Assembly (NCBI RefSeq): GCF_016862095.1
Contig: NZ_BOMH01000005.1
Span: 1-64,000, forward strand
DNA length: 64,000 nt
Reading direction: 5' to 3'
From: Actinoplanes cyaneus
GTDB taxonomy: Bacteria > Actinomycetota > Actinomycetes > Mycobacteriales > Micromonosporaceae
How positions within the stretch are numbered: the first letter of the stretch is position 1; every line of letters begins with the position of its first letter. Both the position numbers and the translations under genes were made by a program. Below are positions 1-9,034 of this stretch, one piece after another. Under the pieces are notes generated by a model that worked only from the letters and a program-made list of their open reading frames with translations, was not told the DNA's origin and did no database searches.

Positions 1-46
1 CGGCGGTCCGGACCACAGCGGAGGCAGGCAATGAAGAATTTGATCT

Positions 47-2335
47 TCAGGCGGCGGCGGGGACGGAGCGTTGCTCGGCGGCGAGGCGGGCGGTGAGCTC
101 GGCGGCGCTGACCGGACGGCCCAGGTGGTAGCCCTGGCCGACGGTGTAGCCGAGCTTGAGCAACCGGTCGGCCTGCTCCTGGTTCTCGATGCCCTCGGCG
201 ACCGTGTCCAGGCCGAGAGCGTCGGCGAGCTGGACGACCGCGCGGGCGACGGCCTGGCGGGCGTTCGCGGCGGCGCTGCCGGGTTCGTCCAGTTCGATGT
301 GGTCGACGAACGACTTGTCCAGCTTGACGACCGCGGCCGGGAACGCCCGGAGCAGGCTGAGCGACGACTCTCCGGTGCCGAAGTCGTCGAGCGCGAGCCG
401 CACCCCCATGTCGTGCAACTCGTGCAGCACGCGCAGCACCTGGTGGCCGCGCAGCACCGCGGATTCGGTGAGTTCCAGGACGAGGCGTCGCGCGGGCAGG
501 CCGCTGTCGGCGAGCGCGGCGCGCACGTCGGCCACGAAGTCGGGGTCGTGGAGCTGGCGGACGGAGACGTTCGGGGCGGCCTTCTCCAGCACGCCGGGGC
601 CGAACTCGGCGATCCACGCGGCGGCCTGGCGGCACGTCTCGCGCAGCACCCAGCGGCCGAGCGGCACGATCAGCCCGGTGCGCTCGGCGGCCGGGATGAA
701 GTCGGCCGGTGACACCATGCCGCGGTCCGGGTGGAACCACCGCACGAGTGCCTCCACGCCGACCACCCGCCCGGTGGCCAGGTGCACGATCGGCTGGTAG
801 ACCAGGGCGAACTCGCCGGCGTCCAGGGCGCGGCGCAGGTCGCCGCCGAGCTGGGCGTGCGCCTGGGCGGGCTTCTCCATGCCGGGGGCGTACCGCACCC
901 AGTTGGCCTTGCCGCGCTGCTTGGCGGTGAACATCGCCGCGTCCGCGTCGCGCAGCAGGTGGCTGGCCGGGGTCCCGGCGGGCGCCGACGCGATGCCGGC
1001 GCTGGCGTGCACGAGCAGCCGGTGCGCGCTGATCGGCGCGCCGATCGCCGTCATGATCCGCTCGACCACCGCACGGTCCTGCCCGGGCGTGGTGATCAGC
1101 ACCGCGAACTCGTCACCGGCCAGCCGGGCGGGTTCGCCGTCCTCACCGGCCGCGGCGCGCAGCGTGCCGGCGAACGCGATCAGCAGCTCGTCGCCGACGT
1201 CGTGGCCGAGCGAGTCGTTGACCGTGTTGAAGTCGTCGAGGTCGACGAGGAGCACGGTGGCGCCGTCGCCGGTCAGGACCTGATCGAGGCGCTGCTTGAA
1301 CAGCACGCGATTGCCGAGGCCGGTGAGGGCGTCGTGGGTCGCCTCGTACTGCAGGCGGGCCTCGGAGGCCTCGCGCTCGCGCAGCAGCCGCACGTTGTCC
1401 CGGTTGGCCAGGAACTGGCGGGCCAGGACCAGCGCGGTGACGGCGGCCGCGGACCCGACGACGAGCCGGCCCTCCGGGACCCCGTCCCGCACCGGCGGGC
1501 TCAGGAGCACGTCGGCGAGCGGGAGGTCGACGGCCAGCACGGCCAGGTAGGGCAGCCAGACGTTGCCGCGGCCGCGCGGCGGCCGACCGGTGGCGCGGCG
1601 CTGCAGGTACACCCCGGACGTCACCAGCAGCGGAATGAGCGGCATGCACAGCGTCTGCCCGGGCAGGATCCCGGCGTAGCCGAACTTCCCGTCCAGCAGC
1701 GCCACCCCGCCCACGGCCAGGCCGGTCGCCGCGACCGTGCGCACGGCGATCCGGTCGACGGGCCCGCCGGCGATGTAGGAGACCTTGGTGATCGCCCCGG
1801 CGGCGAACGCGAACGCCAGGATCAGGATGCTGAGGCTGGCCGGCGTCCACTGCTCGTCCGCGGTCACCAGCGGCAGCACGCCGAAGTGCCAGAGGACCGT
1901 GACGCAGCCGAGGAAGGCGATGGTGCGGTCCAGCCACTGCCGGACCCGTTCCCGGCGGTGGTGCACGCCCAGCGGCACCCGGGCCACCGCCCAGATGGAG
2001 GCGAGCAGCCCGGCCCCGGCGAACGCGGCGCCGGCCGGTGGCATGTCCGGCAGCTCCGGGGTCGAGACGACGGCCGCGACGGCGAGGATCGCGAATCCGG
2101 CGGTCACCAGCACGCAGCCCGCTTCGAGGGCACGCCAGAACCGGCGGCCGACCGGGTCGGTCGTCTCCCGGCGCAGAGCGCGCACCGCGAACACGGCGAC
2201 GCCGGTGGCGAGCGGCATGAACAGGTAGCCGACCGAGAGCGGGCCGAAGCCGGTGACCGTCCAGAGCACGTACCAGAGGGTGCTGAGCAGCACGAACACA
2301 CCGGTGAGGGCGACATGACGCACGGGCCTGGTCAT
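47..2335 (-). CDS. Membrane GGDEF-EAL cyclic di-GMP protein, likely phosphodiesterase
   Basis: A 762-residue integral membrane protein that turns over cyclic di-GMP on the cytoplasmic side. About 320 N-terminal residues form a series of hydrophobic segments. A short linker, a GGDEF domain and an EAL domain follow. The GGDEF signature reads AGDEF (residues 406-410). The EAL domain starts at E528 (EALVRW), and its acidic set looks complete (ELTES, DDFGTG, AEGIEN), so phosphodiesterase activity is likely. Some active cyclases tolerate alanine in the first GGDEF position, and no RxxD inhibitory site is visible. The ATG overlaps the stop of the upstream cyclase gene (ATGA), so the two are translationally coupled. 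Which activity dominates is inference. Confidence 0.9.
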   Translation of the reverse strand: MTRPVRHVALTGVFVLLSTLWYVLWTVTGFGPLSVGYLFMPLATGVAVFAVRALRRETTDPVGRRFWRALEAGCVLVTAGFAILAVAAVVSTPELPDMPPAGAAFAGAGLLASIWAVARVPLGVHHRRERVRQWLDRTIAFLGCVTVLWHFGVLPLVTADEQWTPASLSILILAFAFAAGAITKVSYIAGGPVDRIAVRTVAATGLAVGGVALLDGKFGYAGILPGQTLCMPLIPLLVTSGVYLQRRATGRPPRGRGNVWLPYLAVLAVDLPLADVLLSPPVRDGVPEGRLVVGSAAAVTALVLARQFLANRDNVRLLREREASEARLQYEATHDALTGLGNRVLFKQRLDQVLTGDGATVLLVDLDDFNTVNDSLGHDVGDELLIAFAGTLRAAAGEDGEPARLAGDEFAVLITTPGQDRAVVERIMTAIGAPISAHRLLVHASAGIASAPAGTPASHLLRDADAAMFTAKQRGKANWVRYAPGMEKPAQAHAQLGGDLRRALDAGEFALVYQPIVHLATGRVVGVEALVRWFHPDRGMVSPADFIPAAERTGLIVPLGRWVLRETCRQAAAWIAEFGPGVLEKAAPNVSVRQLHDPDFVADVRAALADSGLPARRLVLELTESAVLRGHQVLRVLHELHDMGVRLALDDFGTGESSLSLLRAFPAAVVKLDKSFVDHIELDEPGSAAANARQAVARAVVQLADALGLDTVAEGIENQEQADRLLKLGYTVGQGYHLGRPVSAAELTARLAAEQRSVPAAA

Positions 2336-4182
2336 GACGTGAGCTCCCGGGAGCGCTGCTTGTCGGCGTACATCCGCAGGTCGGCGAGGTGCAGCAGGTG
2401 GTCGGGCCGGTCCGCGGGACCGGTCGCGACGCCGATGCTGGCGCCGGCCGTGAGGCGTTGCCCGCCGACCTCGACGGGCTGGGCCAGCGCGGCACGCAGC
2501 CGCCCGGCGAGGTCCCGCGCCGCCCCCGCGCCGGAACCGACCAGCACCGCGAACTCGTCACCGCCCAGCCGGGCGGCCAGGTCGTCCTCGCCGGTGCCGG
2601 CCAGCAGCTGCTCGGCGACGTGCCGGAGGACGGCGTCGCCGGCGGCGTGGCCGTACGTGTCGTTGATCTGCTTGAAGCCGTTGAGGTCGACGAGCAGGAC
2701 GGTGACCTCGGCAGTGCCCGCCGCACGGAGGCGATCGGTGAACTGACGCCGGTTGGCGAGCCCGGTCAGCGCGTCGTGCCCGGCCTGGAAACGCAGGCGT
2801 TCGCGCAGCTCGCGCTCCTCGGTCATGTCCCGGGCGTTCATCACGACGCCGCCGATGCCGCGCTCGGCGACGAGGTTCACCGCGACCACCGACAGCCAGC
2901 GCCAGGAGTCGTCCTCGTGCAGGACGCGCAGCTCGAACGCGGCCTTGGCGCCCGGCTCGGCGAAGACGCTGTCCATCTCCGCGGCGACGCGCCCGGCATC
3001 GCCCGGGTGGATCAGGTCGAGCCAGTTGCGGTTCAGGAACTCGTCGAGCGAGCCGCCGACGACCCGCTCCACGGCCGGGTTCATGTACTTGACGATGCCG
3101 TCGGTGCCGATGATCGCGGTGATGTCGGAGGCGTGCCGCAGCAGCGCCTCCTGCCGGCGCTCCCGGCGGCGGATCTCGGCGAGGCTCTCGTCGAGCCGGT
3201 CGAGCAGGGTGTTGTTCTCGGCGAGTGCCAGCATCTGCCGTGCGACGACCAGCGCCACGTTGAGCAGCAGCCCGATCAGCGCGCCCCACGCGGAGAGTCC
3301 GAGGCCCTGGCCGGTCAGCACCGCGATCAGGGCGACCGCGCAGATGACCGTGCCCAGGTAGGGCAGCACGCTGTAGCGCCGCCGGCCGGCGGCCGCGGCA
3401 CGGCCGGGCGCGATCCTCCGGGACCGGACGGCCACCGTCTGCAGCCGCGGCGCGAGAAGCGTGAGCAGGCACGGCACCAGGACCAGCAGGACCGGCAGGG
3501 TCAGCCCGCGCAGGCTCTCGCTGGGCAGCAGGGCGTTGGCGGCCGCCTGCACCAGGCAGCAGATCACCAGCGGCACGGCGGCCTGCCAGGCGATCGGGCT
3601 GGAGCCGCTCAGACCGAGCTTGACGGCCAGGAAACCGCCGACCAGCAGGATGCCGCAGCCGAAGATCGAGGCCGCGTATCCGGCCGGGCCGGCGTGCGCC
3701 ATGCTCGACCGGGTCAGCACGCACCAGATGGCCGAACCGGCGGCGCTCAGGATGATGGCGGCGTCCAGCGCGACCCGGATCCGGGCGTCGCGTGACCACC
3801 AGCGGCTCGGGTGCAGCAGGCCGACGACGCAGACCAGGACCACGCCGAGGACGCCGAGCAGGCTCTGCGGCGCGGTCAGCTCGAGGCCGGTGCGGCCCGG
3901 ATGGCTGAGGACCGAGCCGAGCTGATAGCTGTCGCCGGCGGCGAAGAGCAGACCGGCCACGCCCATCGCCCGCCAGAACCGGCGGTTGGCCGGGGCGAGG
4001 TCCGGATTGCGGTAGAGCTGCCGGGACAGCAGGAACGTGCCGAGGTCGGTGAGCGGCGCGATGATCCAGCACAGCACCAGCTTCTGCCGGTCACTGCCGA
4101 GGTCGAGCGCGTAGAAGCCGCACACCGTCACGGTCAGCAGGACCAGCGGGGCCAGCACCCGGTCACGCCAGAGCACAACCAC
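2332..4182 (-). CDS. Membrane PAS-GGDEF diguanylate cyclase
   Basis: A 616-residue membrane sensor predicted to make cyclic di-GMP from two GTP. Roughly 320 N-terminal residues hold about nine hydrophobic segments. A short coiled region leads into a PAS domain (about 345-460), which reads like a PAS/PAC sensor (AIIGTDGIVKYMNPAVERVV). The C-terminal GGDEF domain has the canonical GGDEF motif at 540-544. No RxxD product-inhibition site is seen just upstream. It is the first gene of a two-gene unit with the GGDEF-EAL gene. Opposing enzymes in one coupled unit suggest a local cyclic di-GMP switch; the signal sensed by the PAS or membrane part is unknown. Confidence 0.9.
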   Translation of the reverse strand: MVVLWRDRVLAPLVLLTVTVCGFYALDLGSDRQKLVLCWIIAPLTDLGTFLLSRQLYRNPDLAPANRRFWRAMGVAGLLFAAGDSYQLGSVLSHPGRTGLELTAPQSLLGVLGVVLVCVVGLLHPSRWWSRDARIRVALDAAIILSAAGSAIWCVLTRSSMAHAGPAGYAASIFGCGILLVGGFLAVKLGLSGSSPIAWQAAVPLVICCLVQAAANALLPSESLRGLTLPVLLVLVPCLLTLLAPRLQTVAVRSRRIAPGRAAAAGRRRYSVLPYLGTVICAVALIAVLTGQGLGLSAWGALIGLLLNVALVVARQMLALAENNTLLDRLDESLAEIRRRERRQEALLRHASDITAIIGTDGIVKYMNPAVERVVGGSLDEFLNRNWLDLIHPGDAGRVAAEMDSVFAEPGAKAAFELRVLHEDDSWRWLSVVAVNLVAERGIGGVVMNARDMTEERELRERLRFQAGHDALTGLANRRQFTDRLRAAGTAEVTVLLVDLNGFKQINDTYGHAAGDAVLRHVAEQLLAGTGEDDLAARLGGDEFAVLVGSGAGAARDLAGRLRAALAQPVEVGGQRLTAGASIGVATGPADRPDHLLHLADLRMYADKQRSRELTS

Positions 4183-4339
4183 TCTCCCACCCGTCCACGG
4201 TTCCCGTCTGACCCTCGATCGGCGAAGAGCTCCGCGCGTTTAGGGTTTCCGCGTCCGGCCTTGAAGAGAACTTCGCCTCACCGTCACCATCAGCCTCTTT
4301 GATTCATACATCTGAATCTGTTGGCAAAGGGGACAGTCG

Positions 4340-5356
4340 ATGCGACGAAGCGGTGCGATCATTGCCGGGCTGGTGCTGGCCACGGCGTTCGCCGCCCCCG
4401 CGCGGGCCGCGGTGAGCAACGCCGCGCTGGCGCTGCGCTGGGCGCCCATCCACTACCAGGACGTGGACGCGACCGGCGATCACGCACTGGCCGGCAAATC
4501 CGACTACCTCACGCGGTACGACTTCGACGGCGACCTGAACGGGCGCAACAACTGGGACAACGCGGGCAAGGACGTCACGGCGTACGCGTACTACTCGGTC
4601 GTCGAGACGAGCACGCACTGGTACCTGACGTACTTCTTCTTCCACCCGCGCGACTGGGTCGACCACCCGCTGTTCGAGACCGAGCACGAGAACGACGGCG
4701 AAGGCCTGCTCGAAGTGATCGAGAAGGACGGCAGCGACTACGGCATCCTGCGCGCGGCGGTCACCGTGGCACACAGCGACTTCTACTCGTACACCCCCGC
4801 CGGGAGCACGTGGACCAACGGCGGCGAGACCATCGACGGGACGCTGCGGACGCAGACCAACCCGCACGACGGGCTGGCACACCCGGTCACCGCGCAGGAG
4901 GCCAAGGGGCACGGGCTCAAGGCGTACCCGCAGTACACCATCAACGGCGACGGGCTCGTCTACTACCCGTCGACCACGGCCGAGGCGCCGTCCGGCACCG
5001 ACGACCGGGACGTGCGGTACAAACTGATCGACATCTTCGCGTCCGGCGGGATGTGGGCACAGCGCGGCAACCCGACACTGTTCGCGTCGCTCGGCACGTT
5101 CGCCGGCGACACCACCGGCGGCTGCGGCACCGGCACCTACGGCTGCGGCACCAACTCGGCGAACGCGCCGTGGGGCTGGGACGACGGCAACGACGTGCCG
5201 GCGCGCGGGGAACTCGCCACCGACCCGGCGAAGCTGTCCGCGGCGTACTTCACGATCCCGGGGACGCTGTCACGGACGTACACCAGCAACGGGTACGCCG
5301 TCGCGGCGGCCGCGCTGCGCGAGGCCGCCGCAACCCTCCCGAGGACCGTCGACTAA
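4340..5356 (+). CDS. Secreted protein of unknown function
   Basis: A 338-residue protein with a clear Sec signal peptide (MRRSGAII followed by a hydrophobic core and APARAA, cleavage near residue 23). The mature part is rich in Tyr, Trp, Asp and His. It contains a stretch YYSVVETSTHWYLTYFFFHP and a nearby TEHENDGEG segment. This loosely recalls the aromatic-then-HExDxE layout of Vps62/DUF946-like proteins, but I do not claim membership. Two CGTGTYGCGT-type cysteines lie near residue 260 and may form a disulfide. A purine-rich AAAGGGGAC lies just upstream of the ATG. The stop codon overlaps that of the convergent gene, leaving no room for a terminator between them. Confidence 0.75.
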   Translation: MRRSGAIIAGLVLATAFAAPARAAVSNAALALRWAPIHYQDVDATGDHALAGKSDYLTRYDFDGDLNGRNNWDNAGKDVTAYAYYSVVETSTHWYLTYFFFHPRDWVDHPLFETEHENDGEGLLEVIEKDGSDYGILRAAVTVAHSDFYSYTPAGSTWTNGGETIDGTLRTQTNPHDGLAHPVTAQEAKGHGLKAYPQYTINGDGLVYYPSTTAEAPSGTDDRDVRYKLIDIFASGGMWAQRGNPTLFASLGTFAGDTTGGCGTGTYGCGTNSANAPWGWDDGNDVPARGELATDPAKLSAAYFTIPGTLSRTYTSNGYAVAAAALREAAATLPRTVD

Positions 5357-6027
5357 TCCTCGGCCGGGGTGTCCGACGGGTCGGCCGAGTCGTCCGGCTC
5401 GGCCTCGCCCGGCTCCTCCGACGGCGAGGTGCTCGGCGACGCGGACGGGGGCGTGCTGGGCGATGCCGTCGGGGCCGGCGACGTCGTCGGCGTGCTCGGC
5501 GAGCTCGTCGGGGCCGGGGGCGTGCTCGGCGACGTGGTCGGGGCCGGGGACTTGCTCGGCGACGGCTTGACGACCTTGCCGCTCGCCTCGACCTTCGCCG
5601 CGGTGTAGACGGCGTCGACCCGGGTGCCGGTGATCGTGATCTGGTAACCGGCGGCGAGCGCGGTCACCGCGACCCGCTTGCCGTTCAGCAGGACCCGGGC
5701 GCTCGACGGCACGGCGATCGTGACGGTCCGGCCCTTCACGTCCTTGGTCCCGCCCTTGACCGCCACGGTGACCTGGCCGGCGGCGACAGCGGTGACCTTG
5801 CCGGAGGCGGTGAACGCGACCTTCACCACCTTCTTGGGCGGGCTCTTCTTCGCCGGGGCGGGCTTCGCCGGCGCAGCTTTCGCCGGCGCGGGCTTCGTCG
5901 GGGCGGGCTTCGTCGCCGCGGGTGAGGAGCCCGGCTTGGCGGCGTAGGCGGCCATCCCGGTGGACGCGACCGGAACGGTGACGGCGGCGGCCACGGCGAC
6001 GGCCACAGCGATACGACGCATGCGCAT
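5353..6027 (-). CDS. Secreted Ala/Lys/Pro-rich protein with Ser/Pro/Thr tail
   Basis: A 224-residue exported protein of unknown function. The signal peptide is MRMRRIAVAV plus a hydrophobic run ending near AYA (residue 30). A low-complexity A-P-A-K-P linker (about 35-70) follows, then a compact beta-rich domain (about 70-150) with VTVAVKGGTKDVKGRTVTI and two further strands. The tail (150-224) repeats the PxTSPSTPPxP pattern and ends in acidic residues, as in cell-wall-spanning or glycosylated stalks. It is transcribed divergently from the Ser/Thr kinase gene and converges tail to tail with the preceding secreted protein, with overlapping stop codons. Not recognised beyond this. Confidence 0.75.
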   Translation of the reverse strand: MRMRRIAVAVAVAAAVTVPVASTGMAAYAAKPGSSPAATKPAPTKPAPAKAAPAKPAPAKKSPPKKVVKVAFTASGKVTAVAAGQVTVAVKGGTKDVKGRTVTIAVPSSARVLLNGKRVAVTALAAGYQITITGTRVDAVYTAAKVEASGKVVKPSPSKSPAPTTSPSTPPAPTSSPSTPTTSPAPTASPSTPPSASPSTSPSEEPGEAEPDDSADPSDTPAED

Positions 6028-6154
6028 GTTCGGAACTCCTCGTGATCGGGGGAGTTCTTACTGTCGAGAACGCGCGTTGCGGCCGGCCCGCTCGACCGGG
6101 TGCGAATCGGTTGCCGGTTGACACGCGGACCCGGACTGGGCGAATGTTCCGGGC

Positions 6155-7630
6155 ATGCACGATGTTTGGCCGGCGCCGGGTGCCCTTCTGGTCTCGCGGT
6201 ACCGCCTCGTCACCTTGATCGAGACGGGCGGCATGGCGCAGGTCTGGCGGGCCACCGACGAGCTGCTCGACCGTCCCGTCGCGGTCAAGCTCCCGGCCGG
6301 CGACATCCGTGCCGCGCACCTGGCCTGGCGTGAGGCGCGTCTCGCCGCCCGGCTCTCGCACCCCGGCATCGCGGCCGTCCACGACTACCGGGAGGCGGTC
6401 CGCCCGGACGGCTCGGTCGTCCCGTTCGTGGTGATGGAGCTGCTCGCCGGGGAGACCGTCGCGGCCCGGCTCTGCGACGGGCCGATGCCGTGGCCGGCCG
6501 CCGCCGCGGTGGGAGCCGCCGTCGCCGGGGCGCTCGCGGCCGCGCACGCCGCCGGGGTGGTGCACCGCGACATCAAGCCGGGCAACGTGATGCTCTGCCC
6601 GGGCGGGGTGAAACTGCTCGACTTCGGGATCAGCGCGGGCGTCGGCGAGCCGGACGACGACGACACCGGGGCGACGTTCGGGACACCGGCGTACGCGGCA
6701 CCGGAGCGCCTCGACGGGAAACCGGCCGAGCCCGCCACCGACCTGTACGGGCTGGGCGTGCTCCTCTTCGAGATGGTCGACGGGGAGCCGCCGTACAGTG
6801 TGGACACCTGGGAGGAGCTGGCGCTCGCCCGGCAGAGCGGGCCCGCGGCGCTGCCACCCGGGCTGCCCGGGGCGCTCACCGGCCTGATCCACCGGTGCCT
6901 CGACGACGATCCGGAGCGGCGGCCGTCAGCGGCCGAGGCGTGGAAGACCCTGGCCGAGCTGGCGCCGTCGGAGGACAAGAAGGCACCCACCGTGCCGCTG
7001 CCCGGTGCACGGCCCGCCAGGCAGACCCTGGGCAGCGGGACGGTGCCCGAGGGGCGCTCCGCCGGGCAGACCCCGGGCAACGGGACCGTGCCCGGGGCGC
7101 GGCCCGCCGGACAGGCCCGGGTTCCGGACGTGAGCCTTCACGAGCGGCCTGCCCGCGGCCGGAAGATCGCCGTCGGGGCGGCGCTCGGGGCCACCGCCAT
7201 CGCGTTCCTCGCCCTGGCTCACGCGGTCACCCGGCCCGGTGACGATCTGGCCGGTCAGCCGCCGGCCGCGGTGCCGCCCGCGAGCCCGGCGGTCAGCTCC
7301 GCGCCCGCCGCGGCGCCGTCCTCGGCGGCGCCGGCCCCGAAGAAGGCGACGACACCGCCCGCGGCGACGCTGACCGTGGAGGCGGCTCTCGGCCGGGTGC
7401 AGAGCGCCGTGGAGCAGGGCGAGAGGTCGGGCGGGATCCGTGAGGACGTGGCGCAGGACTTCCGGAACATCCTGGGCGAACTGGCCACGCGGGACGATCC
7501 CGACCTTCGCCGTGAGGTCGACCTGTTGCGCAAGAAGGTCCGCCAGCGACTGAGCGAGCGCGCCCTCACCCCGGCCCAGGCCACCATCCTGCAGAGCCGC
7601 CTCGACGACCTGAGCAAAGCCCAGGCCTGA
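6155..7630 (+). CDS. PknB-type membrane Ser/Thr protein kinase
   Basis: A 491-residue eukaryotic-like kinase. The kinase domain spans about 14-270: the glycine loop is reduced (ETGGMAQV), the ATP lysine is K45 (VAVK), the catalytic loop is HRDIKPGN with D139, and DFG begins at D156. An APE-like motif (YAAPERL) marks the activation segment. A Pro/Gly-rich juxtamembrane linker (about 285-330) contains three degenerate repeats of the P-G-x-R-P-A-x-Q-T type. One transmembrane helix (about 335-357) precedes an Ala/Pro-rich stalk and an external alpha-helical domain of about 75 residues. PASTA repeats are absent, so the ligand is not muropeptide by analogy. Substrates are unknown. Confidence 0.92.
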   Translation: MHDVWPAPGALLVSRYRLVTLIETGGMAQVWRATDELLDRPVAVKLPAGDIRAAHLAWREARLAARLSHPGIAAVHDYREAVRPDGSVVPFVVMELLAGETVAARLCDGPMPWPAAAAVGAAVAGALAAAHAAGVVHRDIKPGNVMLCPGGVKLLDFGISAGVGEPDDDDTGATFGTPAYAAPERLDGKPAEPATDLYGLGVLLFEMVDGEPPYSVDTWEELALARQSGPAALPPGLPGALTGLIHRCLDDDPERRPSAAEAWKTLAELAPSEDKKAPTVPLPGARPARQTLGSGTVPEGRSAGQTPGNGTVPGARPAGQARVPDVSLHERPARGRKIAVGAALGATAIAFLALAHAVTRPGDDLAGQPPAAVPPASPAVSSAPAAAPSSAAPAPKKATTPPAATLTVEAALGRVQSAVEQGERSGGIREDVAQDFRNILGELATRDDPDLRREVDLLRKKVRQRLSERALTPAQATILQSRLDDLSKAQA

Positions 7631-7663
7631 CCCGCCGCCGAGCCCGCACGTCCCGCTCCGGCC

Positions 7664-7711
7664 GGCACTCACGGCTGGTCCAGCCCCCCAGGACAGCCGT
7701 CACCGCCAGCC
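7664..7711. repeat. Intergenic hairpin repeat, third subfamily, copy 1
   Basis: A 48-base unit beginning GGCACTCACGGCTGG and ending CACCGCCAGCC. Read on the minus strand it starts GGCTGG, forms an imperfect stem (ACGGCTG pairs with CAGCCGT) and has a C/G-rich loop. It recurs at 7726-7772 after a 14-base spacer. The layout matches the GGCTGG...CCAGCC elements at 11.2, 11.4, 37.5 and 62.4 kb but with a different loop. It fills the space between the kinase stop and the convergent LacI gene and may also act as a terminator. Confidence 0.65.
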
Positions 7712-7725
7712 ACCAAGCGACAGCT

Positions 7726-7772
7726 GGCACTCACGGCTGGCCCAGGCCCCCAGGACAGCCCTCACCGCCAGC
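7726..7772. repeat. Intergenic hairpin repeat, third subfamily, copy 2
   Basis: Second copy of the 7664-7711 unit, differing at a handful of positions (for example CTGGTCC against CTGGCCC). It ends 22 bases before the stop codon of the convergent LacI-type gene. Confidence 0.65.
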
Positions 7773-7794
7773 AAGGCGGGCGACGCGCGCGGGC

Positions 7795-8802
7795 TCAGGC
7801 CGAGCCGCGCAGGATCAGGCGGGTGGGCAGGACGGTCTCGTGCTCGACCGGCTCGCCGTCCAGCTTCGCCAGCAGCAGCCGCACCATCTCCTGCCCCATC
7901 TGCTCGATCGGCTGATAGACGCTGGTCAGCGGCGGATCCGTGTGCCGGGCGATCACGGAGTCGTCGAAGCCGACCACCGCCACGTCCTCCGGCACCCGGC
8001 GACCGGCCCGCCGCAGCACCCGCAGCGCCCCGGCGGCCATCATGTCGGAGGCCGCGAACACCGCGTCGAGCTGCGGATAGTTGGTGAGCAGCCACTCCAT
8101 CGCCATCGCGCCGCTGATCTCGCCGAAGTCACCGGTGGCGGCCGGGCCCTCGCCGACGACGTCACGGTAGCCCTGGTAGCGGTCGATGCCCGGCGCGGTA
8201 TCCATCGGCCCGGTGATCGTCGCGATGCAGCGCCGCCCCTGCTCCTGCAGGTACGTCACGGCGGCCCTGGCCCCACCCCGGTTGTCCGCGTCGACGAGGC
8301 TGGACGGCCCGGGGTGCGCCGGGCGCCCGGCCCGGACGGTCGGGACGCCGCGCTCCTCGAGGATCATCGGCAGCGGGTCGTCGCCGTGCAGCGAGAGCAG
8401 CAGCGCGCCGTCCACGTGCTGGCGGGTCAGGTACCCCTCCAGCTGGCGGCGCTCCTCGGGGGCCTGCGCGATCATCAGGACCATCTGCAGGTTGCGCGCG
8501 ACCAGTACCGACGACACGGCTTGGACGATCCGCCCGAAGAACGGCTCGGCGAAGAACCGTTCCCCCGACTCGAAGACGACCAGGGCTATCGAATCGGTTC
8601 GCTGGGTGACGAGCGCCCGCGCGGCCCGATTGGGAACGTAACCAAGCTCGTCGATCGCGTCCTGCACCAGCTTGCGAGCCTTGGGGCTGACCTGTGCCGA
8701 GCCGTTCACGACCCGGGAAACCGTGCCGCGGCCGACGCCGGCCCGGGCCGCGACCTCCTCCAAGGTCGGCCGCCCGGCCGAACGGTTGCTGTTGTCCCTC
8801 AT
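7795..8802 (-). CDS. LacI-family transcriptional regulator
   Basis: 335 residues. The N-terminal helix-turn-helix (about 12-58) is typical: TLEEVAARAGVGRGTVSRVV, then the hinge helix YVPNRAARALVTQRT. The periplasmic-binding-like effector domain runs from about 68 to the end, with the usual VVGFDDSVIARHTDPPLTSV strand near residue 285. A GGAAAGGAC ribosome binding site lies upstream of the ATG. No sugar operon lies next to it, so its target is not evident from the window. It is divergent from the GlxA-type regulator; the 232 bases between them hold both promoters, with no operator I can single out. Confidence 0.92.
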   Translation of the reverse strand: MRDNSNRSAGRPTLEEVAARAGVGRGTVSRVVNGSAQVSPKARKLVQDAIDELGYVPNRAARALVTQRTDSIALVVFESGERFFAEPFFGRIVQAVSSVLVARNLQMVLMIAQAPEERRQLEGYLTRQHVDGALLLSLHGDDPLPMILEERGVPTVRAGRPAHPGPSSLVDADNRGGARAAVTYLQEQGRRCIATITGPMDTAPGIDRYQGYRDVVGEGPAATGDFGEISGAMAMEWLLTNYPQLDAVFAASDMMAAGALRVLRRAGRRVPEDVAVVGFDDSVIARHTDPPLTSVYQPIEQMGQEMVRLLLAKLDGEPVEHETVLPTRLILRGSA

Positions 8803-9034
8803 CGCCAGCCGTCCTTTCCACGGTCACCGGCTAGGACAAAGTACAACCGCCACGCCGCCGGGCCAGTGATTCTAGTGGTCGACTTGCGGACCGCGGGAGC
8901 GCTCTCGCCCGTACGCGCTGTTTCATGGTGCGGCCGGGTGCATGAAAACACACCCTGACGGTGGCGGAATCCTTGCGGTTGCCGCCCGGACAGCCACTTT
9001 CCGGGAACTGCCACCGCCGGGCAGAGTGGTCCCC

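Noticed and set aside
1..46. Left edge of the window
   Set aside because: Only 46 bases after the GGDEF-EAL stop; no gene, terminator or repeat can be supported.
731..2746. 671-codon open frame on the plus strand
   Set aside because: It lies opposite the two cyclic di-GMP genes, which have clear domains. Its product is a Gly/Arg/Gln/His-rich string with no motif, typical of antisense frames in high-GC DNA.
7664..7772. Possible CRISPR-like repeat pair
   Set aside because: Only two units, a 14-base spacer, imperfect repeats and no cas genes.
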